A DNA stretch of 64,000 bases, from assembly GCF_020524045.1 (NCBI RefSeq), contig NZ_JAIVKL010000014.1, forward strand, positions 1 to 64,000, in the 5' to 3' direction. The notes beneath the pieces are model-generated. The model was not told the origin of the DNA. It did no database searches and saw nothing but the letters and a program-made list of their open reading frames with translations. This stretch comes from Metabacillus litoralis. GTDB taxonomy: Bacteria > Bacillota > Bacilli > Bacillales > Bacillaceae. Of this stretch, positions 44,384 to 53,508 are shown in pieces (the first letter of the stretch is position 1; the number at the start of each line of letters is the position of its first letter). The position numbers and the translations under genes were made by a program.

Positions 44384-44554
44384 AAAGGACCTCCTGATAA
44401 CGCTATGGTAACCTAGTATCATTACCTAAAATTATGATCTGGAGATGTAGTAATATAATCTAAACATCAAGAATAGAAAAGACATCATTAATGGAGGAAA
44501 GCTAAATCCTGTTGTATTATGACAAAACTCAAGAGCAAGAAAAACACATGAACT

Positions 44555-45112
44555 TTAATTAAGTTTCTGCTCCTGCCGTTCATACTTGACTTCCTTCAAC
44601 AATAACTCTAAATTCACCTTACGATCCCAAACTTTTCTTGAATTTTCTGTCATATAAGGATAAATATATTGATCAACCATTACCTGATAATCTAGTTCAT
44701 CAATAAGATTATACGTTCGGATTTTGACCCTTCTATTATCAAAGGTTTCAATGATAATATCGTTAATCAAATTGAACGGGTTTCTCACTAAGTCAATATT
44801 ACGGATATTCTTAAAATACACTTTGCCTTTCTTCGACTTTATCGTACCCTTCTTGCCTTGATCAATTGTTAACAGGGTTTTTCCGGGGATAAAACCCGGA
44901 AGAGACCAAAGAGTTAAATATAAAAAAATAGGAAAGAAAATGATTCCTCCAGAAAGATAAATCAACGAGTAGTTTGATTCGAATGAAAATCCTTCAACTA
45001 TTAAAAATAAACAGCCTAACAATCCACCTAAATAAAATAAGATCATCCATCCGTACATAAACTTTGAACCTTTTATTTTAATTGTTTCTCCTATTTCTTT
45101 TACGTTTAACAA
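44555..45112 (-). CDS. Candidate T7SS immunity membrane protein, paralogue 3
   Basis: A 185-residue protein starting TTG after AAGGAGG. Same plan as its neighbours: GSKFMYGWM before helix 1, a second helix, PGFIPGKTLLT, then the FKNIRNIDLVRNPFNLINDI and DNRRVKIRTYNL blocks, ending LLKEVKYERQEQKLN. The C-terminal tail is closest to paralogue 1, so copies 1 and 3 may form one subgroup and copies 2 and 4 another (Asn-Arg-Val against Asn-Arg-Arg-Val in the DNR block). Confidence 0.72.
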   Translation of the reverse strand: MLNVKEIGETIKIKGSKFMYGWMILFYLGGLLGCLFLIVEGFSFESNYSLIYLSGGIIFFPIFLYLTLWSLPGFIPGKTLLTIDQGKKGTIKSKKGKVYFKNIRNIDLVRNPFNLINDIIIETFDNRRVKIRTYNLIDELDYQVMVDQYIYPYMTENSRKVWDRKVNLELLLKEVKYERQEQKLN

Positions 45113-45300
45113 ATGACATATCTCCTCCTTATGAAGAAAGAATTTGTTAGTTAGTAATAGTGTATACAGCTTAATTTGTTGCTCATTGTATACTGAGTTT
45201 TTTCCTAGAGGATAACCATTGTTAAGACTTCCATTTTCACAGCTAAATCTTCTATCTAGTAAATGGAAGCCTTCTTAAATATAAGCTATATTAGACATTA

Positions 45301-45324
45301 ACCGAGTCGTAATGATAGGCACGC
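45301..45324 (+). repeat. Degenerate REP-like element
   Basis: CCGAGTCGTAATGATAGGCACG keeps the spacing of CGGGTCGTGACAGGCACC with several mismatches. It is an old copy between two immunity-type paralogues. Confidence 0.4.
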
Positions 45325-45365
45325 GAATTAACTGTATGACAGATGTCTTCTTTAGTAACACAAAT

Positions 45366-45920
45366 TTACATTTTCTGTTCGGCTCTTTCATATCTAGCTA
45401 CTTCCTTCAATTTAATCAGATCCACCTTACGATCCCATACCATTCTTGAGTTTTCTGTCATATACGGGTAAATATATTGATCTACCATCATTTGGTATGC
45501 AAGGTCATTTATTAGATTGTATGTACGAATTTTTATCACTCTGTTATCGAAGGTTTCGATAACAATATCATTAATTAAATTAAATGGGTTTCTCACTAGA
45601 GCTATATTACGTATATTCTTAATGTAAACTGTACCTTTCTTCCATCTAATCATCCCATTCTCACCTCTCATTATTGTTAAGAGGACTTTTCCTGGAATAA
45701 AACCTGGTAGTGACCAGAGAGTTATGTAAAGGTAGAAAGGAGTGAAGATTAATCCACCACCTAGGTAAAATAAAGAGTAATAAGAGTCAAACTTCAATCC
45801 ATTTATAATCAAAATCAAACAACCAATTAAAAAACCTACAGTAGCAAGGAGCATCCACACATACATAAATTTAGAACCTTTTATATTGATAACATCATTT
45901 TCTATCTTTGGATTTAACAA
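45366..45920 (-). CDS. Candidate T7SS immunity membrane protein, paralogue 2
   Basis: A 184-residue protein starting TTG after GGAGGT. GSKFMYVWMLLATVGFLIGC begins helix 1, a second helix follows, then PGFIPGKVLLT and the IKNIRNIALVRNPFNLINDI and DNRVIKIRTYNL blocks. Ala replaces the usual Asp in NIRNI(D/A)LVRNP. Spacing to its neighbours is about 250 bases on each side, so each paralogue may have its own promoter. Confidence 0.72.
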   Translation of the reverse strand: MLNPKIENDVINIKGSKFMYVWMLLATVGFLIGCLILIINGLKFDSYYSLFYLGGGLIFTPFYLYITLWSLPGFIPGKVLLTIMRGENGMIRWKKGTVYIKNIRNIALVRNPFNLINDIVIETFDNRVIKIRTYNLINDLAYQMMVDQYIYPYMTENSRMVWDRKVDLIKLKEVARYERAEQKM

Positions 45921-46172
45921 ATGGTGAACCTCCTTAGATCGATAGAAATATGTTTATAAATTGTTCTTTAGATCATTAAACATTAATTTCTCTAATAAAA
46001 ATCCACCAAGAAAGTAGCATTTTGCGTTCTAACAACAATATCTTATTAAGCATGCTTAAATTATTAGCACAAAAAGAATGGATACTATTAGTGTCTTACG
46101 TACAGATCTCTCTTGAAAAACCATAAGGAAAATCTAGTTTCACCTCAATACTTAGCGAAAGCAAAATGAAGG

Positions 46173-46730
46173 TCAATTAATCTTCTGCTCCTGCCGTTCA
46201 TACCTGACTTCCTTTAACAATAACTCTAAATTCACCTTACGATCCCAAACTTCCCTTGTATTTTCAGTCATATAAGGATAAATATATTGGTCTACCATTA
46301 CCTGATAATCTAAGTCATCTAATATATTATATGTTCGAATTTTGACCCTCCTATTATCAAAGGTTTCAATGATAATATCGTTGATCAAATTCAGTGGATT
46401 TCTCACTAAATCGATATTACGGATATTGGTAATAGATACTGTACCTTTTTTTGATTTTATTGAACCATTATCACTCTGTACAATCGTTAACAGTGTCTTA
46501 CCTGGGATGAGACCTGGAAGTGACCACAGAGTTAGATAGAGATAGAAAGGAGTAAAAATCAAACCTCCAGCTAGATAAAATAAGGAATACTTTGAATCAA
46601 ATTTCAAACCATTTATGATTAAGGCAGAGCAAGCGATCAAGAAACCAACAGTAGCTAGGAACATCCAAACATACATGAACCTAGATCCTTTTATATGGAT
46701 AAATTCATTTTCTCTTTTAACTTTTAGCAA
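46173..46730 (-). CDS. Candidate T7SS immunity membrane protein, paralogue 1
   Basis: A 185-residue protein. The frame extends to 46796 inside the preceding gene, but TTG 46730 follows AAGGAGGT with 7-base spacing and gives the same length and start as the other copies. GSRFMYVWMFLATVGFLIAC begins helix 1; the cytoplasmic blocks are ITNIRNIDLVRNPLNLINDI and DNRRVKIRTYNI. It is the first paralogue after the effector operon and is likely to be the cognate immunity gene, which is inference. Confidence 0.72.
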   Translation of the reverse strand: MLKVKRENEFIHIKGSRFMYVWMFLATVGFLIACSALIINGLKFDSKYSLFYLAGGLIFTPFYLYLTLWSLPGLIPGKTLLTIVQSDNGSIKSKKGTVSITNIRNIDLVRNPLNLINDIIIETFDNRRVKIRTYNILDDLDYQVMVDQYIYPYMTENTREVWDRKVNLELLLKEVRYERQEQKIN

Positions 46731-46743
46731 ATGATATACCTCC

Positions 46744-47550
46744 TTATGCTGAATGAATACCGCTTTTAAATAATAGAGTTCGAATAGATGACTCATTTAC
46801 TCTTTTGATATTCAGGTCAAGGTCATTGTTCCTTGTAGCTATCCAGCATTCCTTCTTTCCGGGAATGATAAAATATAGGTCCATTAGGTTAGGTTTATTT
46901 TCAGAATCATACTTAAAACTTATCAAGCTATCCATTTTCCCATTTCTGTTAGAAAGGTCATTTAAAAACTCAAATATACTACTAGAATGTCCCTTTTCGG
47001 TGATCCATTTTTCAACAATTGATTCTAATAAAGAATCTGTTCTACTTACATCTTCCAGGAGTTCTTCAAATTCTTCACTTTTCAACTGTACAAGTACGTC
47101 ACTTTCACTTTCTGATATTTGTAAATTCTGAAAGTTATAAAACTTATTTATAACTGATAAGATTTCTTCTTCTGAAATTTTAGAAATCGAATGAACTTGA
47201 TTTTCAAACAATACTTTATGTAAATAAACCTCTCCACTTTTAAAATGAAATGAGATACTTTCTTCACCACTTAAATCAAAGTGATGTTTAGAAGCCTTCA
47301 CAGTATATTCAGCATAATTTAATGTATGAATATAGGCAGCGAATTCATCTTTTAGTTTATACTGATTTTCAACTTCCTTAATCATATCTTTCGCTAATAG
47401 CGAACGTGAAGCAAATTCAAGCATCAGTTTTAGCTCTGAATCTTGTAGTTCGGGGAAATATGCCTCTTTGATAGATATTCCCTGTTCAAATAGCCCTTCA
47501 CTATAAAATGAAAAAATTAATTCTTCTATACTAAATTGAATGGTATCCAT
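46744..47550 (-). CDS. T7SS-associated protein, possibly EsaE/EspG-like chaperone
   Basis: A 268-residue soluble protein starting 9 bases after the effector stop, with AAGGAGG. Its alternating helix/strand pattern, the EFAAYIHTLNYAEYTVKA region and position directly after a WXG100 effector are what one expects of an EspG/EsaE-like effector chaperone. No catalytic motif is visible. The assignment rests mostly on context. Confidence 0.5.
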   Translation of the reverse strand: MDTIQFSIEELIFSFYSEGLFEQGISIKEAYFPELQDSELKLMLEFASRSLLAKDMIKEVENQYKLKDEFAAYIHTLNYAEYTVKASKHHFDLSGEESISFHFKSGEVYLHKVLFENQVHSISKISEEEILSVINKFYNFQNLQISESESDVLVQLKSEEFEELLEDVSRTDSLLESIVEKWITEKGHSSSIFEFLNDLSNRNGKMDSLISFKYDSENKPNLMDLYFIIPGKKECWIATRNNDLDLNIKRVNESSIRTLLFKSGIHSA

Positions 47551-47559
47551 ATGTCCTCC

Positions 47560-48807
47560 TTAAAAAAATGATAATTTATCTTCAAGATAATTCTTTGCTC
47601 CATCGAAAAGAGAATTAGCAGTTTCCTTTGCTTTTGATACTCCTTTACCTAGTTCTTTTATCTTCCCTATTGGATCAGCAATAGTATCCTTAATTTGATT
47701 ATTTACAAAATCAACTCCTTTATTGACTCCTTCAACAACAGTTCCTACTTTTTCCAAACCACCTCTAATCATTTCAAGTCCATCGTGGATAGGTTCTTTA
47801 AAAGCTAAAGCCGCTTTCTCTGCTAAACCTGCTGTAAGTTTTGCCGCTTGTTCTCCAACGAGTCCACCTACAAACGAGCCTGCAGCAGCACCTACAACAG
47901 TACCAACTGGACCTACTAAACTGCCTAAAGCACCGCCTACTACTGCACCAGCAATGGATCCTCCAGAAACGGCTATTGTTTTATTTACTGCATTCCCCAC
48001 AGCTTTTGCATTCTCCCGTTTTAAGACCTCTGGATTATTTCCATATTTAGCATAGTTTTCGGAAATTTTAAGTCCCATTCCACCTACTTCCATTGCCCCA
48101 GTCACTAATACAGCACTAACAGCATTTGTTTTTGCAAATTTCGTTCCAGTTTGAACAAATGATTTAAATTTCGCTGAATCTATTGAGTTATTTGTCATTC
48201 CTCTAAATAAGCTTCTTGAACTATCAGTAAACTTAACAACATCATCCGGTAAATAATTAGCCACTTTTCTGTTAACCAAATCAGCAAATGGAACATCTCT
48301 ATACTTTTTCATAAGAAAAGTAGGGTTTAAATAGGCTCGCGATATATTCCTAAATTTGGAATTATCAATTGTGTCTGATAATTGATGAAGAGCGCCCATA
48401 TGTTTATATGTAAATGCACCGTCTGCATTTTTTGCAAATTGCGTAAAACCCAGTCCATAAAAAGTTAACTGCTTTGTTACTAAAGCACTCATCGATGTTA
48501 AAGCTCCATATTTCTCATACAGTTTATAAAGTTTGCCGACTAAGTTATCCGCTTCGGCAAATTTATTTGCTGTCATTCGGAGGTCGATTTCCATTTCACT
48601 TAGAAGGTCTGTTAATCTATTACCTGTTCCCCATGGATCACCAACTTGATAAAAACAATGACGATATTCTGCTGGAGCACTGCTGATTAGATTTACCAGT
48701 TCCATATGAAGACTTTTGTATTCCTCTTCAATGTTTGTTAAATGAACGACAAACTCATTAGCTAAATCCTCTAACCTGTTTGGATCAACTGAAATTTTAT
48801 TTCCCAT
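47560..48807 (-). CDS. T7SS effector candidate with glycine-zipper membrane domain
   Basis: A 415-residue protein. The N-terminal about 100 residues are helical, with LANEFVVHLTNIEEEYKSLH, and a WGTG turn at 59-62, as in WXG100/LXG-type leaders. Residues 282-318 form a glycine zipper (GGSIAGAVVGGALGSLVG, then PVGTVVGAAAGSFVGGLVG), a pattern found in membrane-inserting proteins. The C-terminus is amphipathic. A comparable S. aureus T7SS effector, TspA, depolarises membranes and is opposed by tandem membrane immunity proteins; here four tandem paralogous membrane proteins follow. Toxicity is inferred. Confidence 0.65.
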   Translation of the reverse strand: MGNKISVDPNRLEDLANEFVVHLTNIEEEYKSLHMELVNLISSAPAEYRHCFYQVGDPWGTGNRLTDLLSEMEIDLRMTANKFAEADNLVGKLYKLYEKYGALTSMSALVTKQLTFYGLGFTQFAKNADGAFTYKHMGALHQLSDTIDNSKFRNISRAYLNPTFLMKKYRDVPFADLVNRKVANYLPDDVVKFTDSSRSLFRGMTNNSIDSAKFKSFVQTGTKFAKTNAVSAVLVTGAMEVGGMGLKISENYAKYGNNPEVLKRENAKAVGNAVNKTIAVSGGSIAGAVVGGALGSLVGPVGTVVGAAAGSFVGGLVGEQAAKLTAGLAEKAALAFKEPIHDGLEMIRGGLEKVGTVVEGVNKGVDFVNNQIKDTIADPIGKIKELGKGVSKAKETANSLFDGAKNYLEDKLSFF

Positions 48808-48860
48808 TCTATCACTCTCTTTTTCATTTAATTAAAACGTTATAAATACTTTTATACCTA

Positions 48861-49004
48861 CTAAATACTATTTAGAAAGTAATGACCTAAAATAATGATC
48901 TGTAATGGTAGTACAAAAAAATCTACACAACCTGGTGTGATACACCCTTCATTGACAGGCTTTTTGTCGTTCACATTATTGTTATTAGATTTATCACTAT
49001 TCAT
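48861..49004 (-). CDS. 47-residue protein between WXG100 and effector genes
   Basis: An ATG after AAAAGGAG opens a 47-residue frame: Asn-rich MNSDKSNNNNVNDKKPVNEG, then CITPGC, then hydrophobic VDFFVLPLQIIILGHYFL. It is co-oriented with the flanking T7SS genes. No family recognised. The CxxxxC pair and hydrophobic tail suggest a small membrane or chaperone-like partner. Confidence 0.55.
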   Translation of the reverse strand: MNSDKSNNNNVNDKKPVNEGCITPGCVDFFVLPLQIIILGHYFLNSI

Positions 49005-49063
49005 TTTTTTCTCCTTTTAAATGAGAGCAAACCTTGACATAAAGGTGCATACCACTTCATTCA

Positions 49064-49366
49064 TTAATCATCCCTCATACAAGCAAGGCGCTCTAATTCT
49101 CTTTGTCTTTCAATCTCTTCTCTCACTCTGTCCACTTCATATGCTGCACTTTCTAACTCTTTGCTGATGTTGTACAGATTGTCTGAATGCCTTTGAAATA
49201 AAACGGCTGCCTCATCAAGAAGGGAATCAAATTTATTCCGTGCTTCTCCTGTCCATTTCTCCGTGTTTGTATGTGTGCTTTGCTTTAATTTCAATTCATC
49301 AAATTTAACTGTTTCAGAAGATTCCTGAAACACTCTGGCCAATGCTCTTACTTGATCTGAATTCAT
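49064..49366 (-). CDS. WXG100-family T7SS protein
   Basis: A helical protein of 100 residues with the hallmark turn KWTGEARNKF between two helices (WTG near 38-40). The C-terminal helix is strongly charged (VDRVREEIERQRELER). WXG100 proteins are secreted as dimers by the type VII system or lead effectors to it. Two adjacent ATGs follow GAGGTG; 49366 has the better spacing. The secretion machinery (EssC) is not in the window. Confidence 0.8.
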   Translation of the reverse strand: MNSDQVRALARVFQESSETVKFDELKLKQSTHTNTEKWTGEARNKFDSLLDEAAVLFQRHSDNLYNISKELESAAYEVDRVREEIERQRELERLACMRDD

Positions 49367-49369
49367 CAT

Positions 49370-49774
49370 TTCACCTCATTTGGGAGTTACTTATCTCTTT
49401 ATCTTCATTTTCATTTCATTCAAGATGTTGTCGCTAAGATTTAATACAATACCGGCTTACAGCTATGTAAATATTACTATAATTACCATTTCACTTCCAT
49501 AAGTCTCCAGTAATGAAATGAGAAATGAATATAGGTAAAATGACTCTTTTTTAAAAGGCTCTGCCCTTCACCAGTGTTTTTAAAAAAGCATCATAACATC
49601 AACATCTCCATCAATTCATCTCAAATATGATCAATAATTCTTAGAAATATGCCCGTTATAAGGTCTCCATTCCATTCCATCTGCTTCATATCGCAATTTT
49701 TATCTATATTCATATGTTGCTATTCTCAACTTACCGCGGAATACACAAGAATGCATTCTTAGAAGGACTCTTAC
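49370..49774. other. Intergenic region between WXG100 and sigma factor genes
   Basis: The 405-bp divergent promoter region holds a 12-bp palindrome AGAATGCATTCT at about 49749-49760, just before the sigma-factor ribosome site. No reading frame of note. Confidence 0.45.
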
Positions 49775-50287
49775 ATGTATCAAGATGTGAGATTTGTAGA
49801 ACTGCATCAACAATTTGAACCAATGATTTACCATATTATTAAGAGATTATCTATTTACAAAAATAAACAGGAATTTTATCAAATTGGATGTATTGCATTA
49901 TGGGAGGCTTCAGAACGATTTGATGAAGAAAAAGGAGAATTTAAGTCTTATGCTTATTCTTTTATCATAGGCCGGATGAAATCTGCTCTTACTGGTGATC
50001 GGATAAAGCAGGAAAAAGAAGAATTGTTAGAGGATTTTTTTACTCAGGGCGAAATAAGCAGTGATGATTTTACAGCTATTCTATCAGAATCTGTGTTTGA
50101 AGAGATTTCCTCTACATTAACTTTAAATCAAAGCAAATGGTTAAAGGCGTATTGCCTTTATGGATATACACCTAGTGAAATAGCAAAAGATGAAGGAGTG
50201 TCAATTTCGGCTGTAAAAAGTTGGCGTAGAGATGCATTAATCAAGCTAAGAATGCTTGATTTTAGGGAGAATTTAAGAGAGCTTTAA
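49775..50287 (+). CDS. Sigma-70 family RNA polymerase sigma factor (ECF-like)
   Basis: A 170-residue two-domain sigma factor. Region 2 is QEFYQIGCIALWEASERFDE with EFKSYAYSFIIGRMKS. Region 4 has an HTH, YTPSEIAKDEGVSISAVKSW. No anti-sigma gene is adjacent. It is divergent from the T7SS operon and may drive it. A decayed second copy lies at 42833-43065, so the gene was once duplicated. Confidence 0.85.
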   Translation: MYQDVRFVELHQQFEPMIYHIIKRLSIYKNKQEFYQIGCIALWEASERFDEEKGEFKSYAYSFIIGRMKSALTGDRIKQEKEELLEDFFTQGEISSDDFTAILSESVFEEISSTLTLNQSKWLKAYCLYGYTPSEIAKDEGVSISAVKSWRRDALIKLRMLDFRENLREL

Positions 50288-50619
50288 GGTAAAAAAATGA
50301 GTAAATTAATTTCTTTATAAATAATGGGACAAGGCGCTTTCCCCTTTCCCCATATACCTTCCTAAGCACCTGTAATCAGATTAAGTGAGAATACACTCGT
50401 CATAAGGAATTTATGAAACATTTTGTGTAACAAGAAATTTCGGGTAGTGACAGACACAACAACCGTGCCAAAGGACCTACCCTAAAACCCAAGAGATGCC
50501 AAAAGTCTCAATTGTAAAATTTAACTAGAATTAGTAAACTCTGATAGATTATAATAAAAACAGAAAATTGTGATATTTTGTAAATATTTGTTGCATGATG
50601 GTTGGAGGAAGATCACATA
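50288..50619. other. Intergenic region with one REP-like element
   Basis: A 332-bp spacer that contains the REP-like copy at 50412-50458 and the promoter region of the DUF5317 gene. No other feature seen. Confidence 0.4.
50412..50458 (+). repeat. REP-like element, type B
   Basis: TATGAAACATTTTGTGTAAC, AAGAAATTTCGGGT, then AGTGACAGACAC. Slightly diverged. Confidence 0.82.
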
Positions 50620-51198
50620 ATGGTTTATGACGGTATTTTATTAGCTTTAGTCATAGGATTTCTTCGTGGTGGTAGTTTGAAAGGTTTTGGAGATATTCAG
50701 TTTAAGATGGGCTGGGTTTTTCCGGCACTGCTTTTGTTTCAGTTTTTCATTTTTTCTTTCCAAAATAAGATTGCTTGGATCGGAGAAATTAGTACCTTCT
50801 CATTTGTAGCTGTCTATATCATTGGTTTAGTCTTTTTATGGTTAAATCGTCATCACGCACATTTTAGGTTGATTTTTTGGGGCGTCCTTCTTAACTTTAT
50901 TGTTATCTTATTAAACGGGGGAAGAATGCCTGTTTCACATGAAGCGATTTTGCTTCTTGATCCTTCTTATTTTGATACAGCAAAAGAAGGTTTATATGCA
51001 AAACACGCGTTTATGACAGACAACACCATGTTCTCTTTTTTAGGAGATATTATCCCTTTAAGAGCACCTTATCCAATAGAGCAAGTGATTAGTATTGGTG
51101 ACATCATTATGAATATTGGTGCGTTTTTATCCATTCAATCAATTATGCTACGTAAAGAGGAAAGTATGTATCCGCAAACTGCCACTTTAAGGAGGTGA
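50620..51198 (+). CDS. DUF5317 membrane protein
   Basis: A 192-residue protein with five or more predicted helices and the conserved NGGRMPVS and GDIIPLRAPYP motifs of DUF5317. ATG 50620 follows GGAGGA; a TTG at 50602 overlaps that site and is rejected. It is followed by a 29-residue peptide and a cyclic-di-GMP protein, probably co-transcribed. Confidence 0.8.
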   Translation: MVYDGILLALVIGFLRGGSLKGFGDIQFKMGWVFPALLLFQFFIFSFQNKIAWIGEISTFSFVAVYIIGLVFLWLNRHHAHFRLIFWGVLLNFIVILLNGGRMPVSHEAILLLDPSYFDTAKEGLYAKHAFMTDNTMFSFLGDIIPLRAPYPIEQVISIGDIIMNIGAFLSIQSIMLRKEESMYPQTATLRR

Positions 51199-51205
51199 AA
51201 ATGTC

Positions 51206-51295
51206 ATGAAGCCTAAAACAAAAAATATCATTTTTAATCTTATCATCCTTGGTTCAGCTATTATCGCTTTAACATCAGGTTGGAAATTTGATTGA
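51206..51295 (+). CDS. 29-residue membrane peptide
   Basis: ATG after GGAGGTGA opens MKPKTKNIIFNLIILGSAII then ALTSGWKFD. One hydrophobic helix. It sits between DUF5317 and the GGDEF/HD-GYP gene. Not recognised. Confidence 0.5.
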   Translation: MKPKTKNIIFNLIILGSAIIALTSGWKFD

Positions 51296-51342
51296 TCGAA
51301 TAATTGGGGGGGATTTCTTTCCTCCCCAGAAATACATAGGTT

Positions 51343-53169
51343 GTGAGTGTGATTATATTGATCAATAGTAAAAATATATATGTGTCATTTATAGCAGGAG
51401 TAAGTGCACTACTCTTTGCTCTCCATGTTCCTCTTCAGATAGATGAACTGTCAAATTGGGTACTAATCTATACTGTTATCGGAGCGATTCTTCTCTTAAA
51501 TCACTTTAAAATTATCCTCCCTCTTACAGGAAATTCATTGTCAATGGATTCAGCTATTTTTTTAGCCTGTATCTTCCTATTCGGTTTGAATGTTTCTTTA
51601 ATGGTTTTGCTACTTAGCAGCTTAGCCTACTTTTTTATTCGTTATGATCTTGCTTGGTGGAAGCATTTATTTAATACAGCCAACTATTCAATTATGATTA
51701 TCAGTGCCTATTATGTTTTTCTTTTAACAGGAGGAGAAATAGGAAATATTGATATCACAAAATTATGGGCTTATTTTATCTCTTTAACAGTCTATTTCGT
51801 TCTAAATGTTTTGATCATGTGGATTTTTTATTTTTTATCAGCAAAACTTTCTATGAATACTGTCCTAAAAAGCTTGCTTAGTGAAGATGGCCTAAAAGAA
51901 GCTTTTACTGGATACTTATGTACCTTGGTCTTATCTCTCGTACTCTTGATTCTTCTGCAAAGTGAACCAATATTCGGTATGTTTTTATTTATTTCATTGT
52001 CAATCACCGTTTCCTTTGCTTTTAGTAAACTCATTTCTTTATATAAACATGAAGAAATTAAAGCAAGAAAAGACTTTTTGACCGGTTTATATAATCACGG
52101 ATATTTTAAGCTGGAGCTAGATGATATCATTAAAAACAATAATGATGATGAACCCTTTTGTGTTGCCCTTCTCGATCTTGACGATTTTAAAAGATTCAAT
52201 GATAGTAATGGACATATCAAAGGTGATGAACTACTTACATTTTTCGGAGATTTTTTATTACAAAAAGTAAAAGGTCTACCTTATACAGCTGCTAGGTACG
52301 GTGGAGAAGAGTTTGGGCTAATCATGCCGAACACCACACAGGCTAAAGCATTGTCGTTTGTTAACAAAATTCGCAAGGAATATAATGATTCACCCTTTAA
52401 CGGAACTGAATGCCTACCATTAGGATGTCTCTCTTTTTCAGCGGGTATCGTCCAATATGAAGCAGGGACTTATGGTTCTTCTGAGCTCTTAGCAAAGGCA
52501 GATCGAGCACTTTATTACGCAAAAGCAGAAGGAAAAAACAATTGCCAAATCTTTAAAGAGGGCCTCGTTGATCAAGAAAGCTTACAATACAAACAAGAAG
52601 TAGATTCATTAGAAAAACAGTTAGAAATCTTTCTTTCAAAAGATATTTATACATACCAACATAGTAAACGAGTTTTTCACTATGCTGTAGACATGAGCGA
52701 AATTCTACAACTGACTGAGGAAGAAAAGCGTCGGTTAATTTTAGGTGCACTTATTCATGACATTGGAAAACTAGAAATTCCCCGTGACATCATTAACAAA
52801 AAAACCAAGCTTGAGACCCATGAATGGGAAATGATGAAAAAACACGTGATCTATGGCAAAGAAATTCTAGCATCCACAAAAAAATATGATGACCTGCTTC
52901 CACTAGTTGAACTTCATCATGAACATTACAACGGAAAAGGCTATCCTTATGGATTAAAAGGAGATCACATTCCTAAGCTAGCTCGAATTTTATGCATTAT
53001 TGACTCTTTTGATGCGATGACAACTGAACGACCTTATCAAAAAACGAAAAATTTCAAAGAAGCTATTCGCGAGTTACGCCAATGCTCTGGTCAGCAGTTT
53101 GATTCGAACTATGTTGAGCCTTTTATTAAGATGGTGGAATGTAAATATGGTGATAGGGTTCGGAGTTAG
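51343..53169 (+). CDS. Membrane GGDEF and HD-GYP cyclic-di-GMP protein
   Basis: A 608-residue protein. The N-terminal about 225 residues hold six to eight transmembrane helices. The GGDEF domain has RYGGEEF (GGEEF at 320-324), consistent with diguanylate cyclase activity. There is no RxxD inhibitory site before it. The HD-GYP domain has HD at 472-473 (ALIHDIGK), HHEHYNGKGYP and DSFDAM, consistent with cyclic-di-GMP hydrolysis. Synthesis and breakdown are fused in one protein; which dominates cannot be told. The start is GTG with a weak ribosome site. Confidence 0.88.
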   Translation: MSVIILINSKNIYVSFIAGVSALLFALHVPLQIDELSNWVLIYTVIGAILLLNHFKIILPLTGNSLSMDSAIFLACIFLFGLNVSLMVLLLSSLAYFFIRYDLAWWKHLFNTANYSIMIISAYYVFLLTGGEIGNIDITKLWAYFISLTVYFVLNVLIMWIFYFLSAKLSMNTVLKSLLSEDGLKEAFTGYLCTLVLSLVLLILLQSEPIFGMFLFISLSITVSFAFSKLISLYKHEEIKARKDFLTGLYNHGYFKLELDDIIKNNNDDEPFCVALLDLDDFKRFNDSNGHIKGDELLTFFGDFLLQKVKGLPYTAARYGGEEFGLIMPNTTQAKALSFVNKIRKEYNDSPFNGTECLPLGCLSFSAGIVQYEAGTYGSSELLAKADRALYYAKAEGKNNCQIFKEGLVDQESLQYKQEVDSLEKQLEIFLSKDIYTYQHSKRVFHYAVDMSEILQLTEEEKRRLILGALIHDIGKLEIPRDIINKKTKLETHEWEMMKKHVIYGKEILASTKKYDDLLPLVELHHEHYNGKGYPYGLKGDHIPKLARILCIIDSFDAMTTERPYQKTKNFKEAIRELRQCSGQQFDSNYVEPFIKMVECKYGDRVRS

Positions 53170-53249
53170 GATGTGGTTATATATAGATAGACTGTTAGTC
53201 CTCCTCAATTTGGGATCTTAACAAAAAAATACTCATTGTTAACGAAATA

Positions 53250-53292
53250 AACAATAAAGGACGGTTAAGAAATATAACGGTCCTTTATTGTT
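53250..53292. terminator. Bidirectional terminator
   Basis: AACAATAAAGGAC pairs with GTCCTTTATTGTT. It separates the cyclic-di-GMP gene and the convergent pse operon. Confidence 0.85.
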
Positions 53293-53508
53293 AAATGAAT
53301 AAACTTTCTTTTCCCTATTATACATAGATATGGAATAAAAGCATGTACTATCTGGTCCTAATAGATTTCTAGATACAACTCCTATAACAAAAGACAACCC
53401 TGACGAAATTATAGTTCGTCACGACTCGAAAGATATTTGAAGGACCTGGGAGATTTCTTGATTTTGGATTTAACAAATATCACTACTTCCAATCGGTATT
53501 ACTAACAT

